Shown here piece after piece: positions 22,725 to 34,900 of a stretch of 64,000 bases of DNA (position 1 is its first letter; every line of letters starts with the position of its first letter). This DNA is from Eucalyptus grandis. Lineage: Eukaryota > Streptophyta > Magnoliopsida > Myrtales > Myrtaceae. A model generated the notes under the pieces. That model saw only the letters and a program-made list of their open reading frames with translations. It made no database searches and had not been told where the DNA came from. The position numbers were made by a program, and so were the translations under genes. The stretch lies in assembly GCF_016545825.1 (NCBI RefSeq), contig NC_052613.1, positions 12,400,001 through 12,464,000 of the forward strand, read 5' to 3'.

Positions 22725-25520
22725 ATGGATAGCCATATCGCGAGAGTAGATATTGCTGATTATGAATGGGAGCCGACGAGGGCCAGATTGAGAGCACCAG
22801 AGTCGGTCAACGAAACCCGCCGCCAAGCAAAATTCAAATTTAATTTGATTCCAAAGCTACAGGCCGCCGCGGAAGATGGAGACGTGGACAAGTTCATCGA
22901 ATCCCTCAAAGCATATTCCCACAAAGTGGGTGTCTGCTTGTCCAGCATTTTGGACATGCGTGGCCCTTCTGGGAACACGTTGCTTCATGTCGCAGCAGGT
23001 CTCATGACGGCCGACATCCTCCAAGCCCTCCTCGAGGTCATCCATGACAACCAGCTCGCCACTAAGGTGAACTACCAAGGGGACACTGCACTACACGTTG
23101 CGGCAAGAAAGGGCAGAATCCGCACGGCCAAGCTCCTACTTAGGTACGACGGCAGTATTCTAGACATGGAAAACTACACAGGAAACACGGCATTGCATGA
23201 GGCTGTGAAGAACCGTTGCCACGACTTGACCCGCCTGCTCCTGCGCCAGGGCTCGAAATCGGTGTATAAGAAGAACAAGGGGGCAAGTGCCCGCTGTACT
23301 TGGCAGTAGAGATGGGGACTTGGATGGTCTCAAGTATTTGATGGAAAATGTGGTAGGGCAGGTTATTCCCTCCCAGAATGAAGACATGTCGCCGGTTCAC
23401 GGAGCCGTGATTCACAAAAACATAGGTTAGTGATTATACTGACGGTTCTCACTTGGGTAAATTTATTAGTCGGACTATTTACATTGTTTGTATATGCGTG
23501 TCTACTTTGGATCCATACTAGCCGTTCAACCTGTAACTCTCATTCACAGTTTTTGATCTTCTAGAATTGTTTGACTTTGTCTAGAGATTCCGTCGATCAT
23601 TGAAAACTTCTCATAAATTTTGTCCCAAAAGAAAGCGGTTACGATATGTTTGGACTTGGGTCGTAGCAAGACTTACCCCCTAAAGAATGTCATCAATTGA
23701 ATACTTCAGTAGTCGATACCCATGGTATAAGCCTTTGTAGATACTATACTACTTATATTAATTGTCAAAGACCTTTTCTAAAACAGGAAGAGACTCATGC
23801 CATGCCTGTCCTTGATTACTCCCGGTGTGGTAAACTACTTCTTGAAATGAATGTCTCTATAATTGGAAGCATTCTCTAATGTCTATACTGATTTATCCCC
23901 CAAAAGTAAGGATTTCAATTGTGTAGTCCATGTAATATCGCATATTTGTTTTCTCTTAAGAAAAATATAATTGTCAAAAGGTAAAGTCACTAGACCCTTG
24001 GTCATGAGCATGCCACAAATTCATTCTTTTCTCGCTCTCTAACAATGTAGATATGCTGAAAGAGATGTCAGAGCAGAATGAAGATCTGTTTAGTTTAAAA
24101 GATGCTGGAGGTGGTACTCCCCTTCATCTGGCAGCATTAATGGATTACCGTGAGGGAGTCGATTTCTTGGTCGACAAGTTTGCTTGGAGCGCCTTTGAGT
24201 TTGACAATGAGGGCTATCTTCCGATCCATGTTGCATGTAAGATGGGTCATTTCAAAACAATGAGTAAGCTACTTCAACATTGGCCAAATCCGGAAGAGTT
24301 GCTAGATCGCAAGGAAGGGCAAACTATACTTCACATTGCGGCAAAGTATGGAAAGGTTACGTAGTGGCTTACATACTCGTACAGCCCGAGCTTGAGAATC
24401 TTATAAATGCAAAAGACAGAGAAGGAAATACGCCTCTACATGTGGCCACATTGCAGTTGCAATACATGGTTCTTTCGTGTCTTGTTCTTCACGATAAAGT
24501 TGATCTTAAGCTCATAAACGACAACAACTTGACGGCTCTAGATATTGCGCATGAGCAACCAGAAAAATTTGGTCGACGACGTAAGGTAATGGTATCTACA
24601 GAATGGATTAACAATTTATCTGCTTTTGTTTTTCACTGTTGTTTTAGCCACTTCCTTTCCGAGAGAGACGAAAGGAAATAGAGTCCACTTTGACCCGATA
24701 AACTCCCTCAGGAGTCATCGACTGGAATTAAGTTTGTACAGTAAGCTCAGAAAAGAATGGCATTTGCAATCCTGTGTATAGCTAGAGATGAGTTCCATTT
24801 TATTTTAATCCTATATCTTTGATTATTAGTCCATTTCATTGATAATAACGGTCATTTTCTTTTTCTATTACGCTTCACCAGAATTTAATATCCGTTGTCT
24901 TACGAACTGCTGGAGCACGCAAAAGCGTTTACAAAGCAATTTCTCAGCCAGAAGGCTTAGACACGGGGAGAGCTTTGGAGCCTGAGCAATTGGAAAGACT
25001 GAAGAGCATGGCCGAAACCCGTATGGTCGTGGCGACACTCATTGCTGCTATGACATTTGCTGCTGGGTTTTCCGTTCCTGGAGGATATAATGGCTCTGGA
25101 TCAGATGCAGGATATGCTACACTGTTGAATAAACCCATGTACGACGTCTTCGTGATCTGCAACACCATCAGCTTGTACAGCTCATTAATTGCCGTAGCAA
25201 TCCTTCATTGGGCGGGGGGTGACACCATTCATGTCCTTAAATTTTCAAGGCCACCAGTGGTCACAGCTCTTGGCACAATGACTGTGGCCTTCATGGCGGG
25301 TGTCTATGTGACCGTAAGCAAACGTACTTGGATGGCCATTGTTGCCTTGATCGCTGGAAGCACTGCCCTCTTCGTTATCTTGGGTCTTCACATTGTCCTT
25401 ACCTCTGAGTTTATTTTCAATCTCTGGAGAGTTGGCATATTTATTGTTGGAAGGTTGATCCGTAAATTGCCCAAACCACGCCTTGGTCAACAAACTAGGC
25501 AGCAAGCCGCGACTGCCTGA
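22725..25520 (+). pseudogene. ACD6-like ankyrin-repeat/PGG membrane protein gene, copy A
   Basis: Family role: plant plasma-membrane or ER proteins with ankyrin repeats and a PGG domain. ACD6 is a salicylic-acid-linked immune regulator, but whether this copy acts that way is unknown. Exons are 22725-23425, 24051-24585 and 24882-25520, with GT-AG junctions preserved in copy B. Ankyrin signatures are GNTLLHVAAG, GDTALHVAARKG, GNTALHEAVKN, GTPLHLAALMD and GNTPLHVATL. The last exon gives FSVPGGY and four membrane spans. The start was set at MDSHIARVD because copies B and C align there, while the in-frame extension upstream is not conserved. Breaks: one G is missing in each of two G runs near 23280 and 23315, and one base near 24358. 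These may be real or homopolymer assembly errors. Confidence 0.85.
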
Positions 25521-25839
25521 GTACCCTCCTGAAGTCATCGAAGGTCATGTGGATGGTGAAAGAGCGATGGCGAGGATTGAAAAACTGAGAAGATGTGCAT
25601 GAAAATCTGTACCCTGTTATGAAGCTATATTTGGCATCCCTACGTCGGAGCCTAAGTTTTATTTTAAGCGACTCTTTGCCAAATATATTTGGCATATCAA
25701 TGGAGAGATTTCACGTTAACTTTGGAACTTAAGTTTTATTTTAAGTAGCTCTGTCAAAAACGGATATATATCTTGCCTTGATAGGGATGTAATCTGACCA
25801 TGTCGGTTACTCTCGTGATAGTATTGGATTGCAAAGTTC

Positions 25840-26068
25840 CTTGCCTGTATATATGTAGGCCTTTATTTTTCCTGTCGGAAAAATTACTGCCTGAGGAACC
25901 GATAAAAGCGTGTAGCAGCGATTCTTTAGTCGCGAATTGCACCCTTCACATATCACAATAGACCTGTTCCTTGACGAAGAAACAAGTGTCGCAGTGGGTG
26001 AGTCGGAGGACGGCAAAAAGGCAAAAGTAGAAATGATAGGAAGGCGATAGTCTTCGAAGAATTTGTTG
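25840..26068 (+). other. Spacer downstream of ankyrin gene A
   Basis: No gene is seen. This is sequence between the end of the duplicated unit and the next partial leader copy. Confidence 0.4.
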
Positions 26069-26286
26069 TCGCTTATGGTTTCTGTTTGTTCTTTCACTTG
26101 AAAAGTAAATGGAGATTTTGATTGTAGTAGGTAAATTCTCTTGGCAAAATAGAGAGAGCTCTTTCTTTATAAAGCTAAAGATGGGGAATGAGAAAATGTT
26201 TGCCTTTTGCAAGGGGAGATTGATAGGCGTTGAGGTGTTGAAAGTTGCAGCTAAAAGTCATTAGGAAGTCCATTTCTTCTGCATTT
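26069..26286 (+). repeat. Truncated third copy of the ankyrin-unit leader
   Basis: It matches the B unit at 43131-43195 plus 43290-43417 (tcgcttatggtttctg... then gctaaagatggggaatgag...) and copy A at 20046-20163. It lacks the decayed MITE found before this block in A and B. It stops abruptly at tcttctgcattt, where A and B continue. It is probably the broken start of another tandem unit. Confidence 0.85.
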
Positions 26287-26289
26287 GTG

Positions 26290-27530
26290 TGGTTGACCCG
26301 TTTTGCTCTCTTGCTTTCTCATATTAGAGTCTCTGATTTGTACACAACGCGTCAAAGTCTATACGCTAGTGTCTTGTTCGCATGAGTTTGGGGTACATAG
26401 GTGCACAGCTACGACAGTCCTACGTTAATGTCTCTTTTAAGTGTCTAATGAAATTAAGCCAATGCAGAATTTATAATGTCTTGATCAAGAGGGATACAAA
26501 ATATGCACCTTCCCTAAGGCCACGTTTAGTCATATGGATTTCTAGCTAGTATATAATTGAATAAGATAGGATATAAAATTCAAGAATTTATCATATCCAC
26601 CGTCTGGTGAATCACAATGATAAGGACATATATATTCATTTCCTATCATATCAATTATTTGATATAAATGATATATCAGTGTAAATGAACCTAAAAATTG
26701 CAACAATGGAGACGATAAGAGTCCCTCACAACAACCTTACCAGCATTATTCTTATTTGCTTTTTTATTATTATGTTTCCTCTCTTTTTATTATTTTATTT
26801 ATTTTTCCCCTTACATCATTCTCTAATAAAATTTTATTAAATAGTAAACAATATTAATATACCTAAAATATGTAATAAATATAAAAACTAAATATACATT
26901 TATATATTGAATTTATATTAGAAGATAGAAGCGAATTCAAGTATATCAATAGAAATATGAATACATAAAAATGGAGTTGTTTTTATTTTATTTTTTTATC
27001 ATTTTGGATTTTATATATCAAAATTCAAGTATTATTTTAATTTTATTAATTTAAGAAGTTTGTTATTCAAGAAAAATAATTTATCCTGTCTATTTTTATT
27101 CCACCCTCGTGAGATAATTTTATCCGGACTATATTTTTATTGTATCCAATTATATCCTGTTCTGAGTAGACATAAAAAAATAGGATAGGATAATCTCATC
27201 TCGAATTTTACCCTAACCCTTAAGATTTTTCTTTTTCGGCCACAATTCAAACTAAGTCTAACCGACAAAAAAAAAAAAAAAAAAAACTAAGTCTTTTTAA
27301 CCTTTGTCCCTCCGAAATGCCCATTCACTACGCTAACTTGGCCAATGTCTAGTCACTGTCATCGTAAAGGGGCTATTTTCTTGGGAATTTGTATCGCTTG
27401 TCTAATTGGTAATGATGAACCTTTTCGATTATTAATCGGCCAGAAACTCACCGGCCAAGTGGACAAACTTACAAATGCAATTGCATCTAAATGCAAAGTG
27501 CCATCACACTAGAGGAATGATCCATCGTAT
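26290..27530. other. AT-rich gene-less stretch
   Basis: Very AT-rich. A possible palindromic element may lie between about 26515 and 27220, since aagataggatataa-like and taggataggataatc-like phrases occur at both sides, but clean termini were not found. A poly-A run is at 27266-27285. Confidence 0.35.
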
Positions 27531-27539
27531 TATTAGGAT

Positions 27540-28400
27540 ACATACGTGAGTAAGTCCCACATTGAAAAACTGATTAGTCCCATATTGGAGAACTGATGTG
27601 GTGTGAAGCAATTAAAATATCTTAGTTGACCTATAACTCATTAGCTTAAATTTTTGAATGAATGTGGATCCAATTGAATATATTAACGGGCTTAAACTTG
27701 GGGCTCTCTTGACGATCTCCCTAGAAAAGTGTATCGAGTTTGCCGATGGTCGTGGTCTCTAAGTAGGTAGACATTGTGGCATAATAACGTGGGCCCACAA
27801 GTTGGTACAGATGGATACCTGAATTAAGGGAGGCCATAAGTTGGTACAAATGGATACCTAAATTAAGAGAGAATGAGCCTAATATTGAACTCACTCGTAA
27901 ATGGGAAATTGTTAGGAGGCACATACGAGTGAGTTTTGTTAGAAAAGTCCCACGGGCCTAACATTATTGGTACAAATGGATACCTGAATTAAGAGAGAAC
28001 GGGCCTAATATTAAACTCACATGTAAATGGGAAATTGTTAGGATGCACGTACAAGTAAATTTTATTAGAAAAGTCTCACGGGCCTAACATTGAACCCACA
28101 CGTGAAGGGAAAATTATTAGGATGCACATACAAGTGAGTTGTGTTAGAAAAGCAACATTTGAGAATTAATGTATGCACATACGAGTGGGTTGTGTTAAAA
28201 AGTCCCACATTTGAGAATTGATTTGATGTGAAGCAATTAATATTATCATAATTAGCCTATAACTTATTGAATTAAATTTTTAAATGAACTTGAATCCAAC
28301 TTGATATGTTAACGAGCTTGGACTTAAACTTTCTCTTGACAACCTCCCCAAAGGAAAGTATCGAGTTTCTGTAGTGTGCTCCCAACATGTATGAGCTACT
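27540..28400 (+). repeat. Cluster of irregular direct repeats
   Basis: Two outer blocks (27550-27745 and 28195-28375) share the agtcccacat...gtgtgaagcaatta...tatcgagttt course. Between them a module with ggtacaaatggatacc, gcctaatatt and ttgttaggatgcacatac is repeated three or more times. It looks like an expanded terminal region of an old LTR-like element. No coding frame is seen. Confidence 0.7.
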
Positions 28401-29488
28401 AAAATACTATCGATTGAAGAGTCCCTAATCCAATCCATTCATGTCTTGTTGCTCCGGACTCTTTACAGGAACAAGAAAGTGGCAGTGACAATTGGCGGAC
28501 TATCGAGCAGAAGAAAGGAAACAAACTGGTCATTTTGCAGAGCATAAATAGAGGCAGTTCTCGGATCTGGTAGAATAATAGCCGACACAGATAAACAGCC
28601 GATAGGCAAGAAAGGCCATCGTTTCAGCTGTATTGAATGATCATGTATGTAAATAAAAGCAACTCCTTTCCTTCATGCTGGTCGACATTTATTACAAAGT
28701 GAATTGATGATGAAAGACTCCCAAAACCATTCGTCAGGCAAATAATATTACCACCAACTACTACAAATCCGACACCCAAGATGTGCAAAGAAGGGAAAAA
28801 ATGGGTGAAAAGGGGAGTGTGCAGAGTCAAACTCAAAGATCTTGAGCTCTAATGCTATATTGAAAGGTCCAAAGCTTGAGCTATTAGAGAACCGTGCAGA
28901 AATTATTTATATCCTAACGGAACAGTTGAACCTTTTTACTGAATGCATGGGTTTAGGAATGAATGAATGAACAAGGCGGGAAGTGATTGCCAGAGGCCAA
29001 TGAAGAGGTTTTCTGACTTTTATTTATCTATTTGGATAGGCAATAGTGGCCACTGAATATAACTTGTATGGTTGCAATCAAGTGCTCCTCCATAAAATAG
29101 ATAGTTACGGTAGATTAATTCTACAGAAAAGCAAGATGTTAGCAGCCAAAGCAAGAACTTCATCTTCCAGTATCCTATTTGCTTGCTGCTGACAGCATAT
29201 AAAAGCTTCTCTCAAATGACATACCACGAGCTTCCCGTGCTGTTTATTATTGCATCAAAAAATGTTCTTGTGTTAGGACTTAAGCGAGCTCCAAAAGCCA
29301 TGGCCTCAGCTGATGACGCAATATGAACTCCTGCAAGCAATTGGTTAACCATCTTCATGACAGTGGAAACGGAATAAACCTAAAAGGCAAAATGTTGCTC
29401 CCAAATAAAACAAAACCAATTATTTCCAACACAAACGTGGAAATTTCATTGCTTATGCATTTAGTGGGACAAAAAACTGTTTTACATT

Positions 29489-29657
29489 ACCCACCCGCTG
29501 TGGGCGCATTGGTTCGGGCGTTCCCCCTCTTTCGGTTGGGGGAAGGTTCGAGTCACATGGTCACATTTGTGCGACTTAAGTGCGGCGCTGTGGGAGTCGT
29601 CCCGGATTTATGTCGCCGGCTATCGGCTATATGACAGTTCCCGGGTCATCAAAAAAT
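29489..29657 (+). mobile_element. tRNA-derived SINE with 18-bp target duplication
   Basis: A box-A-like tgggcgcattgg (29501-29512) and box-B ggttcgagtc (29545-29554) form a split pol III promoter typical of tRNA-derived SINEs. The body ends in an A-rich tail. It is flanked by perfect copies of aaaaaactgttttacatt at 29471-29488 and 29658-29675, proving a target-primed insertion. It lies in an intron of the aldolase-family pseudogene. Confidence 0.9.
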
Positions 29658-29940
29658 AAAAAACTGTTTTACATTCCTTAGACCCTTAGACACTTTTCAC
29701 ATACGGAAATATGAAATTCAGACTCATGTGAAAGAAAGAGAAGCTAAAAAGTACCTTCCAGCCCCACGGCCTCCTTTGATTATATAAAGCTTTCTGTTTA
29801 ATGCTGTTATCAGTAAAGCAGCACATATCACTCGTCTGAAATGTTTCCAAGTCAGAGATATGGACTTCCCCATACGTTAATTGGAAAAAATTGCTAATTA
29901 CCTGAGAGAACTGAACCAGTGCTTTTCAAAGCAGCATCAC

Positions 29941-30587
29941 TAGGGGTGTGCATGGTCCGAGCGGGCGGTTCCCGACCTAGAACCGGGAACCACCCGCTAA
30001 GGACCGGTTCCAAAAAATTGGAACCGGGATCCACCCGTTTGTTGCGTGGATCCACCCGAGAACCGGACCGCCAGTCCGGTCCGGTTCCCGGGTGGATCCA
30101 TGGAACCGATTTTGATGCGAAATTTTTTGGTTTTCAACAAAAAAAACAATTACGTGACATCAAAGCAAGCCAAGGAAAGAAAAATTAAATTTAAGTACGT
30201 GGAACAAATATTTATTTGTTGTAATTATAAATGTATCTCGTAGATTAAAAAAAACGTGAACAAATGGAATGCAACATTCTCCTATTTCCTACTTGCAAAT
30301 AACCATAGATGGTTCAATTTTCTTTGACCAAAGGTAAAGGTTCCTAGAGAGTGAGATGAGATGTAGGGTTTTTCTTAGTAATTTTTTTTTTTTTAATATT
30401 AAAAAGGTTCCGGTCCGGTCCGGGTGGGCGGATCCGCCCACGGAACCGGGAACCGGACCGGTACCCACCGGTTCCAATTTATTGGAATCGGGAACCGGAC
30501 CGGTTCCCTCAAGACCCGCCGGTTCCGGGCGGTTCCGGTCCGGTTCCGGGCGGTCCGGGCGGATCCCGGGTATTTTGCACACCCCTA
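29941..30587 (+). mobile_element. hAT-type MITE, 647 bp, perfect 8-bp target duplication
   Basis: The termini are taggggtgtgca and the inverse tgcacacccct plus a. It is flanked by agcatcac on both sides (29933-29940 and 30588-30595), the 8-bp duplication of hAT transposases. Both ends are crowded with ccggttcc/ggaaccgg motifs in both orientations, the usual subterminal transposase-binding pattern. It sits inside an exon of the dehydrogenase/aldolase pseudogene, within its Gly-Ser-Asp-Ala codons. Confidence 0.92.
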
Positions 30588-30667
30588 AGCATCACTACCA
30601 AAAGCCATTATCTTTTTAACAGCATCCATAAAAGTCGGCAAATTGAAAAATCACTGATCATAATGAA

Positions 30668-31353
30668 TGTAGAAGGCTGTGAAAGGCGATCCGTCTCCCT
30701 CTTTCTCTCTACCCTCTCCTTCTCCGGCCACGAGCCTTCGGATCTGGGCTTGCTCGACCTCGGCTCCCCTTCTTAAGTCTCTCAGCAGGAAGCTCGAAGC
30801 TTTGCAGCCTTCGATCGCTCTCGGTGTGTGCTCTTGCAGTCGTCGGGAGAGGCCTATTTATAGGCAAGGGGGGCATCCGGTCGACGGAGCTTCGACCGCC
30901 GGTCTTCGCACGCCGAACGGCCTTTGCCGGCCGAACCGGCGTCCCATCCGGCGAGGTGGCTCTAGCTAGGCCGCCTCGCATTGAAGACACGTCCCTTCCG
31001 CCTGCAGCGTCGCACGTCGCCATCCTCTCCTTCCTTCCGACGTCGCGCGCGTCCAGCCTCCGGCGCGTGCTGCTTATCTGACCGGGGAAGAAGACAACAG
31101 AGGAAGAAGACAAGCAGGAGGGCCGGGCCAAGAAAAAAAGAAAGAAAATGGGCCTAGGAGCCCACGCGAAAGAGAAAAAAAGGGGCTGGGTCTTGCGCCC
31201 AGCCCCAATGAATTGCTGTTTTTTTCTTTTTTTAGTTTGTTTTTACTGATTTTTTGTTGTTTTTGTTATTTGTTATTTATTATCTAAAAAAAAGGAAAAA
31301 TAAAAGAAATTAAGGCCTAATTAATAACCTAATCAAAATTTTAGGTGTCAACA
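30668..31353 (-). mobile_element. Probable solo LTR, reverse orientation
   Basis: Read on the minus strand it starts TGTTGACACCTAAAATTTTG and ends cttctaca, giving TG...CA ends. A TATAAATA box lies at 30862-30855 in the same orientation, about 490 bp in, as in an LTR promoter. The flanks atgaat (30663-30668) and atggat (31353-31358) are a near match that overlaps the termini, a tentative target duplication. No internal retroelement genes are adjacent, hence solo. It splits an exon of the dehydrogenase/aldolase pseudogene. The GC-rich middle yields only spurious open frames. Confidence 0.7.
30855..30862 (-). promoter_or_regulatory. TATA box of the solo LTR
   Basis: Minus-strand CTATAAATAGG, a near-perfect plant TATA box set between GC-rich blocks, at the position expected for the U3/R boundary of an LTR. 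Confidence 0.6.
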
Positions 31354-31899
31354 TGGATACACCAGATGGAAGCGCTGAGGTTAAACCAAACATGTCAACA
31401 CAGACACGAAAAATGAACAAGTATTATTATGAATAAGTTACCGAGGATTGCAACCGGATCTCCATATAGGACACTTTCTGCTTGAGCTTCATTTGTGACC
31501 ATGATCACAAGTACATCAACATGTACAGGTTGAAAATACATTAGGAGCCAATGGTTCCACACTTCGACATGAAAGAATAGGACAAGGGAAAGGCGGGAGC
31601 CACTAAATTGAACGCTTCACTCGCTCGCTCACTTTAATGTTCATTTAGGAGGCAGTAAGTGGAGTGTAGAAGGTCCCTTTAGAGACACGGGGAGTACCAG
31701 TGGGCCTTAGACCAAATTGAAGCGAATGCAATGACAAAGTTCTCTACAACATGTATAGAGGAAACCAACAAACATCACAACAAAGTCGAGCAAGTTTCGA
31801 AGGAAATTTCCTAACCTTTAGATGCTTGTGCTAAAGAGTTTCCAACCAAGCCACCTACATTTGCAAACCAATCAAGAGTTGGTATATAGACCTGCCATG

Positions 31900-33745
31900 G
31901 AAAATAAAAAGGAACTCCTAATTAACATCAAAATATTACAAAAACATCGAATCCCCAGAATATTCGTGTGATAAAAAAAAATGATCTAGGATATTTATCT
32001 ACGCACAAACACATACATCAACGTATGCATGTAAATTTTAGATATTTGGATTGACCAATCATAAAGATTTTTCAGTAGGCTCTTAATACGTGCAGCATTG
32101 TCCTTATCTTAATATACTCCTTTTGAAAATGATTTTTGAAAAGGGTTGATCTTTGAAATGGGAATGAACGGATCATGTGGTCAAAATTGCCAAATAAGAC
32201 TCATTCCCAATTTTTCAGTACAAGAGAAAGAATAATAGAATATAGGCTTGCTGGACCAATTATCTTTTCCAAAAAGTTTAATTCATCAAAAGGGTCTGCC
32301 GAGGAAATAGGAAGATATTGATATAATTCCATCTACGTGATAATCAAATAACAAGCAATACAGAAAACGGACATCAAATTTCAAGCACTCGATAGTCTTA
32401 TAATGTCATGTTGGACGATTAAGTGTCAAGATATAAGCGACCTCCTTGGGTGCTTTTATGAGTGCGCTATAATGTATTGAAAATGTAAATTTTAAATGAC
32501 AAATTGATGTCTTAAAGATTTACCCAAAAAAAATATATCTTGAAGAAAAATAAGGCAAAATAATTCCTGTGGCTCTTTCGCAAATATCCATGCATGGGTC
32601 ATCTCCGTCATTTCTGACCAAAAAAAAAAAAAAAAATCTCCGTCATTCATTTTCAGAAAAAATAATAAGTAACCTCAAGTCAAGCTATTTAAACCCAACT
32701 GGCAACCTGCAGTGCAGATTTTTAAGCAATATTGGTAATTTTACAATCAAAGTTGCTGGAAACTAACATAAAATATAAAATATAAAATAAATATAAAATT
32801 ATCCGGAGTTGGGAAATTACTAAACCCTTAAAAACTTAGTTAGTAACAACAAATTACTTTTTTTTTTTATCGGAACTACAAATCACTTCAAATATGATAA
32901 AAAAAAAAACCAAGCCAGAATGTACTAATAACCAAAAAGAGAAAAAATCGATTAAAAAAAACCAAAAAGAGAAAAATTATGTTTGTAACTGAAAAGTTAC
33001 TTTTACCCATGATCTACACAAGTTACCATCTAATTCTGGATAAATTTAACTCACGTTCCTCCTTGCGAAAGTAATATTCTCATGCCTTAAATTTAACTAT
33101 CAATCCACATAACGTTGTTTAACTGGAAAAGCAACAATTGTATATGAACAATAAGTTTTAGTTAATAGTAATTTTGTTTAACCGTCGTAATTATCAATAC
33201 TTTAGTAAGTTTCAATATAGAAAAGTCAAATATTTAATGGTTTGTCACTTTTCCGTTAATGGTAACATTCATACCTTGTGGTTTTTTATTTTCATATACA
33301 ATTATACATCGAAGTAATATTTAATGTACTTAGTAACTTAAATTTTTGTGGCTAGATATTATGCTTGATAAATTTTGTCATAGTTTTGTTGCTAGTAACT
33401 TTCTATCTATTAGTAAGCTTTATAAATATGATTTGGTAATTCTCGCATATATTAAATTAAATTTAGTTCATTTTTATGTAATAAATAAGTCTTTGAAAAA
33501 GGATCACGTGAGATACTGGTTCCTAATCTAGCACAAGCAAAATGATTGGTTCTCCATTTTCCTCATGTCTGACGTGGCTCCGATGATGGAAGTGATTGCA
33601 CACTCCACCTCCTGGTGCGACAGCCAGACATCATCGGTCTTAGCTCAAGATGCATTGATCCTTAAAAAAAAAAAAAAGTAAATAATGCTTAAAATTAGAT
33701 GGTCAGCGTGGATATAATCGATAGACTTATCTTAACATTTTTTTT
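31900..33745. other. AT-rich gene-less stretch
   Basis: No gene is seen. It contains poly-A runs and a short repeated motif near 32765-32790 (aaaatataaaat repeats). Confidence 0.4.
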
Positions 33746-33747
33746 TT

Positions 33748-34121
33748 GGGTAAAAGTCACAAAAAATTCAAAACTTTGTTTATTGTAATACATTTACCCC
33801 AAACTTTTTTGTAACGCAAAAACCCCAAATTTGTACTTACGTAACATATTTACCCAAACTTATTTTTACTGATATAAAAACCCCATTTTTTTTCAGTGAC
33901 ATAAAATAACACTAAATTTATATATGTATGACACATTTACTATGTTACAGAATTGTTTTTTTGGGTTTTTTTGTTAATGTGTCGTGCAAATAAAAGTTTG
34001 AGATTTTTTGTTTGAGGTAAATGTGTCACAATGAGCAATTTTTGGATTTTTCTTTTTGTGGCATAAAAAATAATTTAGGTTTGGGCAAAGTTTTGGGTTT
34101 TTTGGTGGCTTTTTTTCCCTT
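33748..34121 (+). mobile_element. MITE with gggtaaaagtcac-type ends
   Basis: The left end reads gggtaaaagtcacaaaaaat. The right end, reversed, gives gggaaaaaaagccaccaaaa. Inside are repeated phrases of the sort aatacatttaccccaaac in both directions. The style matches the two MITEs at 35906 and 37200. Target duplication is not resolved. Confidence 0.55.
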
Positions 34122-34599
34122 TTATTTTTGATATGTATCGTGACCAATTCACCATTTATATTTTAAAAAATCGCTTTTAATTAACTTATTTATCTATATA
34201 CGTAGCATTACCTAGAAGGGGTAATTGCTGCATATAATATTTTCTTGCGGTTATAAGCTATTTGCGACTTTTAATTGAGAGTTTGAATATAGAATTCTTT
34301 GAGTTTGGAAGATTTATGGAAGAACAAAATGCGATTATGCATGTCCATATTTGAATTTTTTGAAGGATTTTAGTATTTCAAATTAGATGAAAACAAAAGA
34401 ACTTGCACGCTAAATTTATTTCAAAGAAAACAATTCCAAAAATAAATTTTCAAATTTCCCAATGTTTAGTTCATGAAAAATAAACTGGCCAAAGAAAACA
34501 TTTTTATTAATGGAAAAACACATTTAAAAGTGGGGAAAATGAGAAAATCATTCCCCCCTTTTCCTTTGTAAAAAATAATCATGTTTTGCTCCCATGTAC

Positions 34600-34900
34600 T
34601 CTTTTTAATTATTTTTTATATTTATTTTTCTATATATATATTTTTATTTTTATTTTTACTTCTTCCTTGGTCGATTGGCCATGACGATGGTTGTTGATTG
34701 GCCATAAGTAAGCTCGAGCCTTGCCCGAGATTGCTAGAGACCTAGCTCACGAGGAGCAAGACGAGGCGAGGCTCGTCGAGGTCGAGTGGGCTCATCTTCG
34801 CCTATGGTGGGTCACTAGCTATCCCCATGTTTGATGACCAGCCGAAGAAGAAGGGAATAAACGAAAAATAATTAAAAATTTGAAAATTAATTTTTCCTGA
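34600..34900 (+). repeat. GC-rich cgaggct cassette in AT-rich surroundings
   Basis: A T-rich/pyrimidine tract leads into cttcttccttggtcg, then a GC-rich core (34690-34850) with gcgaggctcg-type words, then ccgaagaagaaggg and an A-rich tail. The same layout occurs at 53690-53910 and, less regularly, at 21900-22260. The host element around it (about 34200-35060) appears transposon-like, but its ends were not resolved. Confidence 0.6.

Larger units (their letters stand above)
18959..25838 (+). repeat. Young segmental duplication, copy A (ankyrin gene unit)
   Basis: Collinear with 41941-48090 at high identity (mostly single-base differences and small indels). The left edge starts with ctaagttgttcgaattagct, identical to the start of copy B, and coincides with the end of the copia element. 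The right edge is near the shared ctctcgtgatagta block; after the following ttgca (25833 and 48086) the copies part. Copy A has a 1.35-kb MULE-type insertion and lacks an 87-bp piece (42318-42404) and one repeat unit present in B. Confidence 0.95.
29225..31891 (-). pseudogene. Fragment of multidomain 3-hydroxyisobutyrate dehydrogenase-like/class-II aldolase gene
   Basis: The intact plant protein is a long fusion of two beta-hydroxyacid dehydrogenase modules, a sugar-acid kinase-like part and a class-II aldolase. Only second-module pieces are seen here. Minus-strand exons in order are: 31891-31816 (FANVGGLVGNS), about 31530-31442 (DVLVIMVTNEAQAESVLYGD), 31378-31353 (ALPSGVS), 30640-30588 plus 29940-29900 (IMAFGSDAALKSTG), 29802-29758 (KLYIIKGGRGAG) and 29385-29225 (MKMVNQLLAGVHIASSAEAM then INSTGSSW). 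Several GT-AG junctions survive, so this came by DNA duplication, not retroposition. It is broken by an LTR and a MITE in exons, and other domains are absent. Confidence 0.8.

Noticed and set aside
27540..28400. Possible CRISPR-like or satellite array
   Set aside because: Repeats are irregular in length and spacing, and the setting is a plant nuclear genome; a decayed element is the simpler reading.
30356..30582. Repetitive Pro/Gly/Arg-rich frames on both strands
   Set aside because: They come from the ccggttcc subterminal repeats of the hAT MITE.
30709..31131. 140-codon minus-strand open frame rich in Arg and Ser
   Set aside because: It lies wholly inside the GC-rich part of the probable solo LTR; GC-rich DNA has few stops and no family is recognisable.
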